From Pseudisothecium myosuroides (lineage: Eukaryota > Streptophyta > Bryopsida > Hypnales > Lembophyllaceae), in assembly GCA_951799445.1 (NCBI GenBank), contig OX637288.1:8310501-8374500 (forward strand): a DNA stretch of 64,000 nt, given 5' to 3'. The position numbers and the translations under genes are program-made. The stretch's first letter is position 1, and every line of letters starts with the position of its first letter. Below the pieces are notes generated by a model. The model was not told the origin of the DNA. It was given only the letters and a program-made list of their open reading frames with translations, and made no database searches. This document shows, in pieces, positions 24,312 to 37,189 of this stretch.

Positions 24312-26203
24312 CCCCTTAACCCTCCATCGCCTAAAAGGACAAAAAGTGTCCTCACACACTGTAACAGTCCAATTTGAAGTGCTCTAACTTTTGCATCTGA
24401 TGTCCAAATTTAATAAAATTTATTGTAAAAGTTGCGCATACTGGTCTAGTTTGTGTGGTAAAATTTTCAGATCAATCCAAGACAAATTGAGTTTGTGAAA
24501 GCCATTCGAAGTTCACAGGTTCAATTTGAGTTCAACACACTGCATTGTCATGGCTGCAACTTTAGGGGCTTGTATCTTTTTCATCAAATGTTCATTTTCA
24601 ATCAAATTTGTTGGGTTTTGTTTCCCTTAAGGTCTAGTTATGGAGGTAAAATTTTCATGTCAATTCAAGCTATTTTGAATGTTTGAGAGCAATTCGAAGT
24701 TCAAAATGCAGACATTTTTGTATTATAGTGAACTTCGGCGGCTCATAACTCCTTCATACATGGTCCATTTTCAATAATTTTTGTTGTAAAAGTTGCGCAT
24801 ACAAGTCTAGTTTTTGTGGTTAAAATTCATATTGATCCAAGAATGTATGAGTGACTGAGAATCATTTTAGTAGAAGGAGGTTCAGCTATAGATGTGATTT
24901 TTTGCTACTTTTTTCACTGTTTTCTAGCATTTCAAATCCATTTTGCAAACATAATGAGTCATTTGAATGATATTTTTTTTCACCAAAGAGTTTACATTCT
25001 ATTTTTGAATCACTTGGCAATTTGATGTTTTTTCATTTGAGTAGGTTTAGAAATCGAATTTCACCTCCAAATGTGTTTTTAAGAAAATTTCAGCACCTTT
25101 TTCCAACACTAAAACATTATAATCTTTCAATCTATACGGTCAAATGACCCCAAATTTGTTCCACGCCATCTACAACATGCACACAACAAGATTGTACGGT
25201 TGAGATTTTCATACCTTACTGAAATTTAGATTTTTAACACTTGCAAAGGCAGGATGCTTTTAAGCATGTTTGGACCTTAGGCGATGGAGGGTTAAGCCCT
25301 GAGGCCTTTTCTCCATGAAAACACACTCAAAACTGCCACTTCTATTGCAAAGAGCAAAAAACTATAAAAATTGTTTTTTTTTGCATATATAACCGTAGAA
25401 TCTTATACTAGACTAGTATGAGAATGTATGCAAGAAATTTCAAAAACTTTGACCAAATAGATTGCAAGATATTTGCATTCAAAGTGAATAAACAAGTTTT
25501 TTCGCACCTTGCTTGACTAGATTTTTGGGCTTTAAACCTATTTAACTTAAATCTTTTGTATTGTATCTTCAATGATTTTCTAAGTTTATATGTTGAATAC
25601 TTCAGTTGAAAATTTAGGAAAAAAAATTCAAGAAAAAAACACTAAATTTTTACTCATTAAAAAATTATTAAGTAGAAGTAGGTTCAAGATTGAAGGAATA
25701 ACTAAATCGATAATAGCTCTAAGACAAAATTGAAATACCATAATTCCAATAGTGAGATTGTTCTAGAAAGCAAATTCAACCTTGTCTAACAGTTTTTTTC
25801 TGAAAATTTTAAAATTTGCATTCAAAAATGAATCCTAAAAGTTATTTTTTCAAGAAGATGCTTAGATTGCCCGAAAAACTAAGATTGTCCATAACTTTTT
25901 CATTATTAGTCCAAATAGAATGAATCAAAGCTTCAAATGTAGACAAAAAGACATAGATTTGGGAAAAATTATTTACGAAATTTATTTTGACTTTTTGTGA
26001 CTTTTGTATGCTGCCTGCCAAACTCTATTTTTGGCATAATTTTTTCTCCCAGGCACCAATTGAAATAAAAATTATATATCCACAAAGCTCTCGCAGAACC
26101 GCACAACCTCAAAAAATCCCAAAAAAATTCTCTACAAATTGAGGTCACAGGAACCTACACGGACCCAAATTGTCCCCCAACGGGACAAACGGGCCTTTAG
26201 GGG
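24312..26203. mobile_element. TTAA element G (type I) split by element F
   Basis: TTAA at 24308-24311 and 26204-26207. The left end is CCCC then TTAA (24316-24319), into which element F inserted; the element resumes at 25296 with GCCCTGAGGCC. The right end is GGGCCTTTAGGGG. Without F the start reads like element A, CCCCTTAAG. Confidence 0.88.
24320..25291. mobile_element. TTAA element F, second TIR family, nested in G
   Basis: Ends CCCTCCATCGCCTAA (24320-24334) and TTAGGCGATGGAGGG (25277-25291) are perfect 15-bp inverted repeats, flanked by TTAA at 24316-24319 and 25292-25295. The interior holds about three imperfect units of roughly 180 bp sharing GTAAAAGTTGCGCATAC and GTCTAGTTT.GTGG. Non-coding. 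Confidence 0.93.
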
Positions 26204-26207
26204 TTAA

Positions 26208-26920
26208 CCTTAGCTCTGTTTATTCTGATCTCATTATTTTACCTAGGTCCTTTAGCCCTTGGTCACTATCATCACATTCGTGCATATTCCCTCACACACC
26301 CATACTCCCCACATGGACATGAAGATCAATATTCCCAAAATGTTAATAATTCAAATTTAACAGAAGATAATCTTTACAAGTTGCAAAGACTTAAACATAT
26401 TTAAAAAATTGGAAGTTGAAATACCATATAGTTAGAAGCAACTCAACTAAGTCCGCATTCATGAACACATACACCCTACCCTGAAATTCTATTTCGCAGC
26501 AGCACTTTATTACTCGGATAGTTGAGGAACATAATATTTTCACTTTTACAAGAATGATGATAAAATGACCTATACTTGTATTGTGATCTTATCCATACGT
26601 AAATTTTTTTGCTTTGATAAGCCTTTACGACCCACAGCCATAGGGTACATAATAATCTACCCAAATTGATGACTACTCTATTTACAATTTAAACACCTCT
26701 TGCAACATCACTAGGTTACTATAGTTTCCATTATCACAGCAATTTCCACAGTTATAGGGCCCTAACACTACACTATTATTCTTATTTTCACATTTACTTT
26801 TACTTTTATCTTTTGTCTCTACTTAACTTTAACTTTTAGCAAAAAAAAATACAACTTTTTGCGCTCTACGCTCACGACCCTACGCTCACCGCTCTGCGCA
26901 CGCAAAATAGCAATCCCCCC
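26208..26920. other. Non-coding stretch ending at the orphan P450 flank
   Basis: No gene recognised. The last 60 bases have a CG-bearing CTACGCTCAC / CGCTCTGCGCACGC sequence and stop abruptly at the P450-flank homology, marking a breakpoint. Confidence 0.35.
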
Positions 26921-29402
26921 TTTGAAATAGATGTTTATGTGTAGGGTTATGATCATCTTTAATTTGTTTGCAAGTATCACACTTTGTACATATATGCAAT
27001 AAATACTATTTTTAAATTATAAAATAATCATACTCATTTTAAGGCCATTATGTTGTGATATTGTTTTTGAATCATGTTATTCATATTTGTAGATATTGCT
27101 CATATCTTGAATTTTTGGTGTTTCAATATATGAATTTTTAGAACCTTTCACTTTGACAAATAATATGGGATGATAAACTTGCACTTGTATTCGCACTTGT
27201 ATTTGCATTCCTATTCATAGTTATATTTATGATATATATTCATATTTGTATATTTGTATATATATATATATATACCATATTTGTATTTATACTTATAAAC
27301 ATATACTTTTTGAAGGGGTCTTTTTTTTACTTAGCAAAGGTGACTAGTGTTTTATTGAATGGGGTTTGCTAGTGTTTTTAAAGAGACAGTGGATTTTGGA
27401 CATTACAACATGTTTTTATTTTGTTTATTTCATAGCATAATATCTCTTCAAAATGACCACTATAATGGGAGTAAAAGGGGTCATTGTAAGGGATCAAAAT
27501 GAAATTACAAGATTCAAAGATTGCTACGCACAACAAGGCCACATTTTAGTGCTGCCAAAATTAGTGTCTTGGTAGCACAATACACAATATTGTATGTTCA
27601 CCTATAATCGTCACTAATTATGACTAAGTAGAATTTTTGTTATTAAACATAAATTGCTTGAATTAGATTTTATTATTAACTAGAAGAAGATTCTAACACT
27701 GTAGCATGCATTATATAAACACCATATACATAAGTAACAAATTTTAAAAGTACAATCTCTTAGTGTGCTCAAAACCAAAAGTAGGCTCTCTTAGACTTTC
27801 ATGTTTTGATTGTATACATATATTTTGTGTAATCAATGTCTAGGTTTTTATGATGCCTTTTGGTCCAAATTTACATGTTGCTTTTGGATTATGGATTTAC
27901 ATACTTTACAGAAACTGCATATCTAAAGACGAAACTTGTGTATGACGAGATATTTAAACCAAGTTAGCCCAAACTCAATTTTTCTAATATAATTACGTGG
28001 TTATCTAGTGATATGCTTTCGTAATTTCTTGAAGTTTTAAATGAATTTAGTTTGTATTTTTTTGAGGACAGTATAGATTGGTCATTTGTTTAAAATTTTC
28101 ATCATAAATTGGCTCTTTATGATTTAGAAATTTGAATCTGCTCATCTTTAACCCCTAAAAGCCTGTTGTCCCTTCGGGGGACAAATGCGTTTTTGGGCAG
28201 CTACCTACGGGCTGAAATTGTGTTCTGATTTTTTGAAATTTTTTTTGGAGATAGAAAAACTGATAAGCTTTGTGGGAATATAATTTTTTTCTCAATCGGT
28301 GCCCGGGAAAAAAAGTTATGACCAAATAAGCTCAAAACAGGGGACGGCGGGCAGCTCGGGCAGCAGAAAAAAAATGGACAAAAATTTGAATTTTTTTTTT
28401 AATATTTTTTTTCTGATAGATTATATTTTTGCCTATCTAGAAAGCTTTGATTCATTTCATTTGGATATGTTATGAGAAAGTTATGGACATTCTTGTTTTT
28501 CGGGCAGTTTGAGCATCTTCTTGAAAAAAATAACTTGTAGGATGCATTTCGGAATGCAGTTTTTCAAATTTTTCAAATTTTTTTTTTGGCATGGTTTAGT
28601 TTACTTTCTAGAACAATCTCACCATTGGGATTAGTGCATTTTAATTCCATCTAAGAGATATTAATATTTTAGATTTTCCTTCTATCTCATACCTATTTCT
28701 ACTTAACAATTTTTTTAAGGATGAAAATTAAGTTTTTTTGAGTTTCTTTTTTTTTCCTAGACTCTCAACTCAATTCTCCACTATAAATATTTAAAGCTCA
28801 AAACGATGTAGTGCAAAAATTTTAAGTTAAAAATGTTTAAAGACAAAAAATCTGGTCCCGCAATGTGCTGAAAAACTTGTTTTTTCCTTTTTAAACGCAG
28901 ATATCTTGCAATCTGTGTGGTCAAAAATTCTGAAATTCTTTCCACACATTCTCATACCAATTAGGTGTAAGATCCTACGGTTAGATGTGAAAAAAAAACA
29001 ATTTTAATTTTTTTTTACTTTTTGCTATAGAAATGGCAGTTTTTAGTGTTTTTTGGCAGAAAAAAGACCTTGGGCCTTTAGGGGTTAATTGTTGGATCTC
29101 CTTGTATCTTGGATGGACTAGATAACACCAATATACAAATTTGTTCACATTCTAAGTCTATCCTTTCAAAATCACTAGCCAATCCTGAGTGTTCAATAAT
29201 AATACAAGGCTCCCTTGCTATGTAAACAAAAGCTCTTATTCAAAAAATATATATACATATAAGTGCAAATGCAAATATGATATATACATTGGTACAAATA
29301 CAAATATAAATGTGGATATAAGTTGAAATTTGTAATGCCAAATTCTTAGTCAAAATGAGGTATTAAAAAACTCAAATATTCAAATTTAAAAAATTCAAGT
29401 TG
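26921..29402 (+). repeat. P450 3'-flank repeat, copy 2 (orphan, no gene)
   Basis: Begins within TTGAAATAGATGT, corresponding to about 10 bases after the P450 stop in the other copies, and keeps the AATAAA (26998-27003). No P450 coding sequence precedes it. Homology stops near 29402. Interrupted by TTAA element H. Confidence 0.85.
28152..29084. mobile_element. TTAA element H (type I) with paralogous empty sites
   Basis: TTAA at 28148-28151 and 29085-29088; ends CCCCTAAAAGCC and GGGCCTTTAGGGG. The host repeat without the element is visible near 3930 (CTCATCTATAATTGTTGG) and near 60150 (CTCATCTTTGAATGTTGG), giving a clean excision-scale gap at TTAA. Confidence 0.95.
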
Positions 29403-30051
29403 GGCATAGTGTGAAGCGGCCCTTAATCAATTTTTAAAAAAAAGGGAACCATCACGCAAAAGTATTTAAGCCCTTTATTTTGGAAAGTAATTAATATGTT
29501 TCTAGTTTCTATATATAAATCCAATGGAAGTGTAATTAAATTTAAGGGAAAATTTTGTACGTCGACAAATCCATTTTAACCCCTAAAAGATTAAACTATG
29601 TTTTTTGGCAATATAGCAATTTTGGGTAGGTCACTACAAATGGAATTTTTTTTTTTTTTTTAATTTTCACACAACATTTGAACAAGATATTTATTTAATT
29701 GCCAATAATTTTCATAACTTTTGACTACATGGTTAAAAAGTTATTATATGATGTGTAGTTTTTTTATCAGACTGGGCAGTCTGGGCAGATTAAAAAATCA
29801 CTTTTTTCAAGAATGAAAACATGAAATTGTTTTTTTGGAACGTGTAGTATGTGTAAAGTTTTGAATCATTCCATTTTGATTAATGAGATGAAAGTTATGA
29901 TGAGCTTTAGTTTGCAGGCAGTTATGGAATCTCTATTCTAAAACTAATTTTGAACGAGACTTTGAACTTTGAAGTCCTTTATTTAACTCAATTATTAATA
30001 TTTTTGGAAAAAACAAAATCATAGGATGTAGATTATTTATTACAACATTAC

Positions 30052-32118
30052 CATCCTTTGAAAAGATGCAAGTAGATCTTGTTTTCCCCCCTTTTGAAAA
30101 AATTAAGAGCCATTGATCTTCATTAAAAATAATCCTCCCTCCCCCTAAGTACCATTGATTTTCAATTTAAAAAGTAAACAATCGTTGTTGATCACCATTG
30201 TGAGAGACTATCACCTCAAAAGCCTATACATAACTAACCGCTTGTAGCGCAGTTGAGGAGGTTAGAGCTTTGTCTTTTCCACTACGCTATCCTAAGGGGA
30301 TTTTCTTGTTTTCTTTGCAGCAAGTTTCATTGTGTTGATTTGTTTTGGAGTCTACTTGAAGAAGTTGCAGCAATACAAGAAGAATGTGCATTGTAAAGTT
30401 GGCTCCATTATAGGAGAAGCGGAGCTATCATTATTGATGGAATTATTTTGTTCTTGTGGCAGTTTTGAGTGCTGGAGAGTGTGTGGTGGTAGCAAAATTA
30501 AAGTTTGACATCTTAGTTCTAGAAGTATTGGATGAATTTCAATTGCTAAATTAGGCCCATGAGAGGGTCATTAGAACGTTAAAAGTATTGTAGGATTTTT
30601 TTGGAAGTAGATTAGGGTTTTGGTCTCATTGTCATTGGACAAATGCACACTACGCTGGATCAATATGGACTATCACAGTCCTTATTTCAATAAGTTTTTT
30701 TGCAATTCCTATTATTTAAAATACATACAAGCCGTAGAACATGGAAAAGGACACATATTAATGTTGTATACTTTATGATCTTTAGAATACAAAAGAAATC
30801 TTTGCAAAATTGTGTATACTCTATTTGTAAAGGACTTTGAAATGTACTCTTTACATACTGTCACAATCCATAGCATTAAAGATAAAGACTCATTGATCTA
30901 TTAGAATTCAAATGTTTTGCAAAAGAAGGAATTATATTTAAATAGTTGTATATGTAATCAAATATTTTGATTTGAAATATGCAGAGTTGTATTCCTAAAT
31001 TTGTAGATGTGGACTAGTTTATGTATCATATTTTATTAGAAATAGTCTTGATTTTTGGGAATACATTAGACATACTTAAAATCACCTTTACACAAATCTA
31101 TCTTATCAAAATAATTGTAATAAGTATTTCTAAGGGTATTCTAACTTCCACTGAGGTTAACTTTTATTATAATCAATTCTACAATTTATTGAAATAAACC
31201 AAAATTTGATGTCATTTTTGAAGTTTTTTTATATAAATACTCAAAAGAAATTACAATTAAATTTCTTCATATTGTGCTTTAACATACTATAAAGAAATTA
31301 TAGGAAAAAAATCAGAAAATTTAGGGATCATATGCAAAAAAATGAAATGGACTTTTAGAAATGTATTTCTGCCAAAAGTGATCCAGCGTAGTGTACATTT
31401 GCCCCATTGTAATCCAATCAAATTGGGCACTTTCAAATTGTGAAGAAAATTTATGGTTTAAGATGCTCACTTATACGTTTAGAATTTGTGCATCCTTCTC
31501 AATCTATAGCTACGTTTGATTGAAAATGTTTGGTCTTTGATTCCGTTGACGTACTATTTAAAGTTCAAATTGGCAGAGGGTCCATCCCTCGAACGGATTT
31601 TTTATCTCAATGTCGTTGTGATTGTATTCGATCTAAATGCAATGATTTTTGATGTAGACCAAAAATACAGAGGTTGCATAGTTGCTCAATACCATCTGAA
31701 ATGCTTATGATTTTTACGATTGCAGAATGTTGTATGTGCAATGTGTATATTAGACTTTTAACACATGCAGTGATCAATGAAGCCTTTCTTTGTCAATTTT
31801 GAGGTATTTGAATTCCTATTTTTCTTCAGCTTTAATTTTAAAGAGCCGCAAGGATGTTGGTGTAGAAGAAATTGTAAATGTATAGATATGTAATACTTGG
31901 ATTCCAGTTTTTTAGCAGTTTGTTAGGTTTAGGAAGACTATCAACATCACCTAGGAGTTGTTTTTCTTAGCGGATGCTAAATATAAAATTTTGAAGTTAA
32001 AAAAGGACTAGTGTATCCCTTTGGTGATTTATTTTAAATGTTTTCCTTCAAATGAAAAAATGGCATGTGTACATGTTTTAAATTGATTTTGACTTTTCAT
32101 TGTTTTTGACATGGTTTG
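30052..32118. mobile_element. 2.07-kb insertion of unknown class inside element O
   Basis: Bounded by CAACATTAC (30043-30051) and CAATATTAC (32119-32127), a likely 9-bp target duplication with one change. No inverted ends were found. 30236-30262 (TAGCGCAGTTG..GGTTAGAGC) resembles a tRNA-type A box. A 768-bp TIR element is nested inside. Confidence 0.6.
30637..31404. mobile_element. 768-bp TIR element nested in the 2-kb insertion
   Basis: 26-bp ends, GGACAAATGCACACTACGC.. and inverted GGGCAAATGTACACTACGC.., with two differences; flanked by CATT at 30633-30636 and 31405-31408. AT-rich and non-coding. Superfamily uncertain. Confidence 0.8.
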
Positions 32119-32594
32119 CAATATTACAACCACTAGGATTGGCATTTTTTCAGTTCCATAACTAAATTCTTAACAATTTAATATTTTGATTCATTCTCTA
32201 CATCTTTATTTTTTTCCATTATATTGTATAATTCCAAATGACCTGAACTTTTTCAAGCATGTAGCCAACTTGCCTTTAAGAATGGATCCAAAAGAGCACC
32301 AATAACATGGACATTTTTTCATACAAATGCTACCTTGTGAAGTGCAACTGCCCTCTTTTTTGCAAGCCAAAGAAAGGATTTTTGTCAATTCAAACGCTAA
32401 TATCTTACAACTCAAACAATGAAAATTTTTGAAATTTTTTCCACATCTTTTCAAACTAGCGTACCACAAGATCCTATAGTTACATGTATCCAAAAATGTA
32501 TTTTTTAATAAACTTGGTACTTGTGCTAGAAATGGCAGTTTTGGAGCATTTTTCGTAAAAACATAGTCAAGGAACTTTAGGGGTTAAATGAAGC

Positions 32595-33008
32595 TAAGGT
32601 AGGAGGCTGTAAAACGGAGTAGGCATTAAAAATGGACCTTATAGATGGTTGTAAAATGGACATGAGTTGGTTTTGAAATTGACTAGTATAGTCATTGAAT
32701 GAATCAAGGAAAAAAGTATTATTAATTGCAAGAGCCAATCATTCTCTTTGTTATCCCAATTTTTACTTGGAATTGCAAGTGAACCGTTTATGAAAGACCT
32801 AGGGTCACAAATAGGGACCTACGACCCAACTCGTTTGAAAATTCATAAGTAATTCAAAAATGCTTGGAAAAATACAAAACCACTTGGATTAGATTCCTCA
32901 TCAACTTTTCTTTGTCTGAAAAATGAACTAAAAGTATTCCCGTCCAATGAAATACATGAAAAAGGCAGGCTAGCCTTTAGATGCTCCATTTCTGAGCCTC
33001 CTACCTTA
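32595..33008. mobile_element. TA-flanked MITE of the AGGTAG family
   Basis: Perfect 14-bp inverted ends TAAGGTAGGAGGCT and AGCCTCCTACCTTA. The outer TA on each side may be the target duplication, which would suit Tc1/mariner-type insertion. Confidence 0.75.
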
Positions 33009-34741
33009 TAGATTACAAAAAATTTCAGCCCTTTGGAGGGTTGTTGATTGCATGCAAATGTGCAAATGGGGAAAAAATCAGCCCAAAAGTTGTTACAAAA
33101 AATCTTGCCAGTTTCTATAAACTTGTGTGCTTCGTTAGATTTACAATAAAAAAATAAAATAAAATAAAAAAATATTTAAAAACATTCATTTTTTTTATTG
33201 ATTTATTTCATTGTTATAATACCGTGGCCAAAAGTCAAATGGCCCTCCACAAGGCTGGTAATTGAATTGGTTTCAAAATTTTCAAAAGATAATATTCATA
33301 GAAGGCTATAAGTGAAATTTAAATGAAACCAACATGTATCTATTATATATGTACTTTGCCCAAAAAATGACATTTATAGTATGAAAACTTTTCCAAAGCA
33401 AGAGGATTTAAGAACTCAAAGCTACTCATTTTACCAAAGTCTTTATTTTGCAAAGCCACCACCTCTACAATAAGATAAACAAATCAAATCATTACAAAAA
33501 AAACCCTGCAAATTCCAGGTTTGTTGTGGCCTCTAAACTACAAAACACATTCCCAATACTATGTACTTCAATCTCTATTTCTATCTAAAAATAAGAGTCA
33601 AGATTTAGTAAAGAACAATTCTAGGTATAGTCACATGTCTTATCACAATTCTAGAAAATTTCAAAATACGTAGAAGAAATACTATCGTACCCAATAGTTA
33701 GGTTTGGCATTTTTGCCAAATAATAATTAAAGTTAGAATATGTGATTACGTAGATGCTTAAAAACCTGTTTTTTTCCAACAAATGTGAAATCATGTTGCA
33801 AAATGTTTTTATTCCGTACAAACAAATTTTTATTGAAAAAATAATTTTAAAACGTTCTAATATCTTTTTTTAGAAACATGTTTTGCCAACCCTAACTACC
33901 AAGTTAGTATGGTATTAGAGACTATAATGATTTCTTCTATTAGAGTGTAACACTAAGTATTTGATCAAAAGCTAGTAGGGTGATTGCACGAAACACCTGT
34001 ACTATTTGTTGCGTTTTGCAATAGTACTCATAATTTTTTCTGGAGTAATTTAAAATTAGAAAATCAATTTTTTTTTAAATTAAAAAATATGGCCAATGTA
34101 AGCACCTTTAAGATGAAGGTAACCACCAAAGGAAATTCATTAAAAATTTCTCTAAATAGGAGAACTAGAAAAGTGCCAAATTGCTAGAAAATACATACTT
34201 TATATTTTAATTAGTAGAAAATAGTAAAATAAATAAATAAATAAATAAAAATTGGCCATTTGTGGCAATTCTATGGAGATGATCATTCACCAAAAAAACC
34301 ACCAAAATAATTTTTTACATGCTTCAAAATGCTAGTAGAAAGGGACTCAATTTGTGGACTTCTACACCACACAAAATTAAGTATTTTTAGAATTCCTTTG
34401 GACGATAGCTACAAGTCTACTAGAAGACCACCTCTACCAAATTTTAGCTCCAAATTCGTTTTTATGGGTACTAAATAGTACTAAGAACCTCCAAATTTGC
34501 ATTTGTGACATAATATTGGGGGCTATTATTAAATAGTAAAAAAATTTCAAAAATTTCAAAAAATTCAAAAAATAGACAAGGTGTATAATAGTCATCAGTA
34601 TCTTGTCTATGAATTTTGAATCATTTGGAGTCAAAACCCAAGAATTATGGCCATAAAACTAATCAGCACGCAACGTGTGACAGAAAATATTACAAGTGTT
34701 TCATGCAATCACCCAGTACACTATTTTGTTTCAATATGTGT
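33009..34741. other. AT-rich non-coding region
   Basis: No gene or terminal repeat recognised. Contains simple (A)nT runs near 33150 and 34228 (AAATAAATAAATAAATAAAT). Confidence 0.3.
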
Positions 34742-34745
34742 TTAA

Positions 34746-35803
34746 CCCCTAAAGGACCAACCTACTATTTTTAGCAACATAGCAATTTTGGGCAGGTATG
34801 TGTGACTAGAGATTTTCATATTTTAAGCTGAAATTTTGATAGAAGGTGGGGACGAGGAATATCTTTCATATGCACTAAATTTCATGACATTTCGAAATAG
34901 GAGTCAAAAGTTATGGCCTGATATGTTACTTTTTTCACCGGGTGGGCAGTCCGGGCAGATATGAAAAAATCACTTTTTTCAAAAACAAAAATTTGGAATT
35001 GGTTTTCTAGAGTTATATATACGTGGAAAGCTTTAAGTCATTCCATTTCAACCAATGAGTAAAAAGTTATGAGGTTTTTTAGTTTGCGGGCAGTTACGGA
35101 TTCTCTACTCTGAAATAAACTTTGAAGTTGTTTATTTAACTCAATTTTTAATATTTTTTGAAAAAACACACATAGGATTTAGGTTGTTTATTACAACATT
35201 ACAACCATTGGGATTGACATTTTTCAATTCCATAATTAAATTCTTAACAATTTAGTATTTTGGATCATTCTCTATTTCTTTCTATTTACTATTTTTTTTG
35301 TGTATGTTGTACAATTCCAAATGATTTGAAATTTTTTAAGCATGTAGCCAACTTCTTTAGGAAAAGTAATTCAAAGAAGTACCACCACGGCTTTTATTTT
35401 GGACCCGTGTCCCTCCCTCTGGCTTCACTGCATAGGCTAGTTTTTGGAGGGATTGTGGCGCATTGGCCAGATTTGGCAGAATCTGGCAAAATTTCGCCAA
35501 AAAAAAAAGCCCTGAGCACCACCATTTTGGACATTTTTTCATAAAACTATGACCTTGTGAAGTGCAACTGCTTTGTTTTTTGCAGGAACAAAAAAAGGAT
35601 TTTTGCCAATTCAAATGCTAATATCTTCCAATCCGCATGGTGGAAAATTCTGAAATTTTTTCCACATCTTCTAAAACTAGTTTACTACAAGATCCTACGG
35701 TTACATGTGTCAAAAAAGTTTTTTTTCAAAAATTTGGTACTTGTATTAAAAATGGCAATTTTTGAGTATTTTCGGTGAAAACATAGTCATGGAACTTTCA
35801 GGG
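34746..35803. mobile_element. TTAA element P (type IIa) carrying a nested hAT MITE
   Basis: TTAA at 34742-34745 and 35804-35807; left CCCCTAAAGGACC, right GAACTTTCAGGG. Longer than its relatives because of the 129-bp insertion at 35386-35514. Confidence 0.88.
35386..35514. mobile_element. 129-bp hAT-type MITE nested in element P
   Basis: Ends CACGGCTTTT and AAAAGCCCTG resemble the 9320-9465 element, and the motif GGCAAAATTTCGCC is shared. Flanks AGTACCAC (35378-35385) and AGCACCAC (35515-35522) are an 8-bp duplication with one change. Confidence 0.82.
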
Positions 35804-35859
35804 TTAAACAATGATGCTAGCATATGAGTCTAGAGATGTGAGCCTACAAGACTTGACTT

Positions 35860-36020
35860 TAGGTATAGGTACTTTACAATTATTGAAGGTGCCTACAACA
35901 TATGTAATTATAACATATGTACCCTATAACCATGGAAGGTGCTTGTAACATAGACACCTACAACATAAATATCCTATAACCATAGAAGGTATCTATAGCA
36001 TAAGTGCCTAGGCTCATGGG
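35860..36020 (+). repeat. Degenerate tandem repeat, unit about 55-60 bp
   Basis: Three imperfect units built on CCTATAACCATGGAAGGTGC and TATAACATATGTACC / CATAAATATCC words. Confidence 0.6.
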
Positions 36021-37189
36021 CTCAAGATCCTAGGTTCACAATCTAGCAACCTTTCCTATTGAAATATTATTGTATTCTATTAATTTCCATCCTAAATTTT
36101 GTTTATAGTGGCACTAATTTTGCACCCTATATACACCATACTTGGTGGTCTAATTCAACATCTTCCGATTTACAATCAAGGAGAGCTCAAGGAATTTCAT
36201 GTGATGCTAATGACACTAGATGGGAGTATTAAGCTCTAGCTCTTCCTTCAGACGGAGTAGTAGTTACAACCATAGTCCAAAAGTCACTTGTGAATTGCAC
36301 ATTTGGATAGTAAGCATATCATTCCACTAATAACTTTTGGATTGGAGAACTCGTCCAGTTGCTTGATCATCTATGCTTCTCTCATTTAGCACGTCTATAT
36401 CTGCGTCAATGTTTGGGGAGAACCTTCGGATATTTCATTGTTAGCTGGTGCCATTGGGAAAATAATGGGATGGTAACTTGGTATGTGACAATGGAGGATC
36501 CCAAACCAGATAAAATATTGGTTGGAGTAGCAACCAAGTAGTGTGCAAAAACAAAAGGTAGATAAGTAGTAGCCAATTTCATGAAATTGTCAAATTTTAG
36601 CTACTTGCCATTTTGAATCAAAGGCTAATACTTGGGTTGCTGGATGCAAGTACGTTCTTGGACGAGGTGAGTATTGCTGTAGAATTGACCACTAAGGAAC
36701 TTAAATACTCTTACTTTAGCACCTCTGCATGTGTGTGAAAAATGATGCGGACTAGGACAATTGATTCCATTGCCCTCACTTGTAAATAATAAGTTACAAG
36801 TCTTGCAATAATCATACTCGTAATAAGGACTACCATCACATTATATAGGAGTAGATTAAAAAAATTAAATTAAAACAAACAAACAAACAAACAAACCATA
36901 TTTTTCTTGGCCATAGTAAAACATATGTATCAATTGGTGATTACAGTCACAACCTAGTTGACTTTGGCAGTCATAGTGTACTATGGCGAAGTAAAATATA
37001 GTTCAACTTAAGCCACAAAAATGTTGCCTTAAGAAGGGTCAAAAGCTTTTTTTCACCTCGATTTGTGTTAAGAAAATTTAAATTTTTTTTTTTTCATAAC
37101 TCAAAATTATAAGCATCAACCACTTTCACATTTTAGAGAGAAGCCTATTCAATAGAATGGGATTGCTTGCAGCCATTTCTTGATGTTAT
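36021..37189. other. Non-coding region left of the LTR element
   Basis: No supported gene. GCTGGTGCCATTGGGAAAA at 36447 resembles an LTR-retrotransposon primer-binding region, but no LTR could be matched to it. Confidence 0.3.

Larger units (their letters stand above)
29580..32583. mobile_element. TTAA element O (type IIb), split by a 2-kb insertion
   Basis: TTAA at 29576-29579 and 32584-32587; ends CCCCTAAAAG and GAACTTTAGGGG. The left part runs to about 30051 and the right part restarts at 32119; together they match elements D and N. Confidence 0.85.

Noticed and set aside
30236..30300. tRNA gene on the plus strand
   Set aside because: Only an A-box-like word is present; no B box or cloverleaf could be found.
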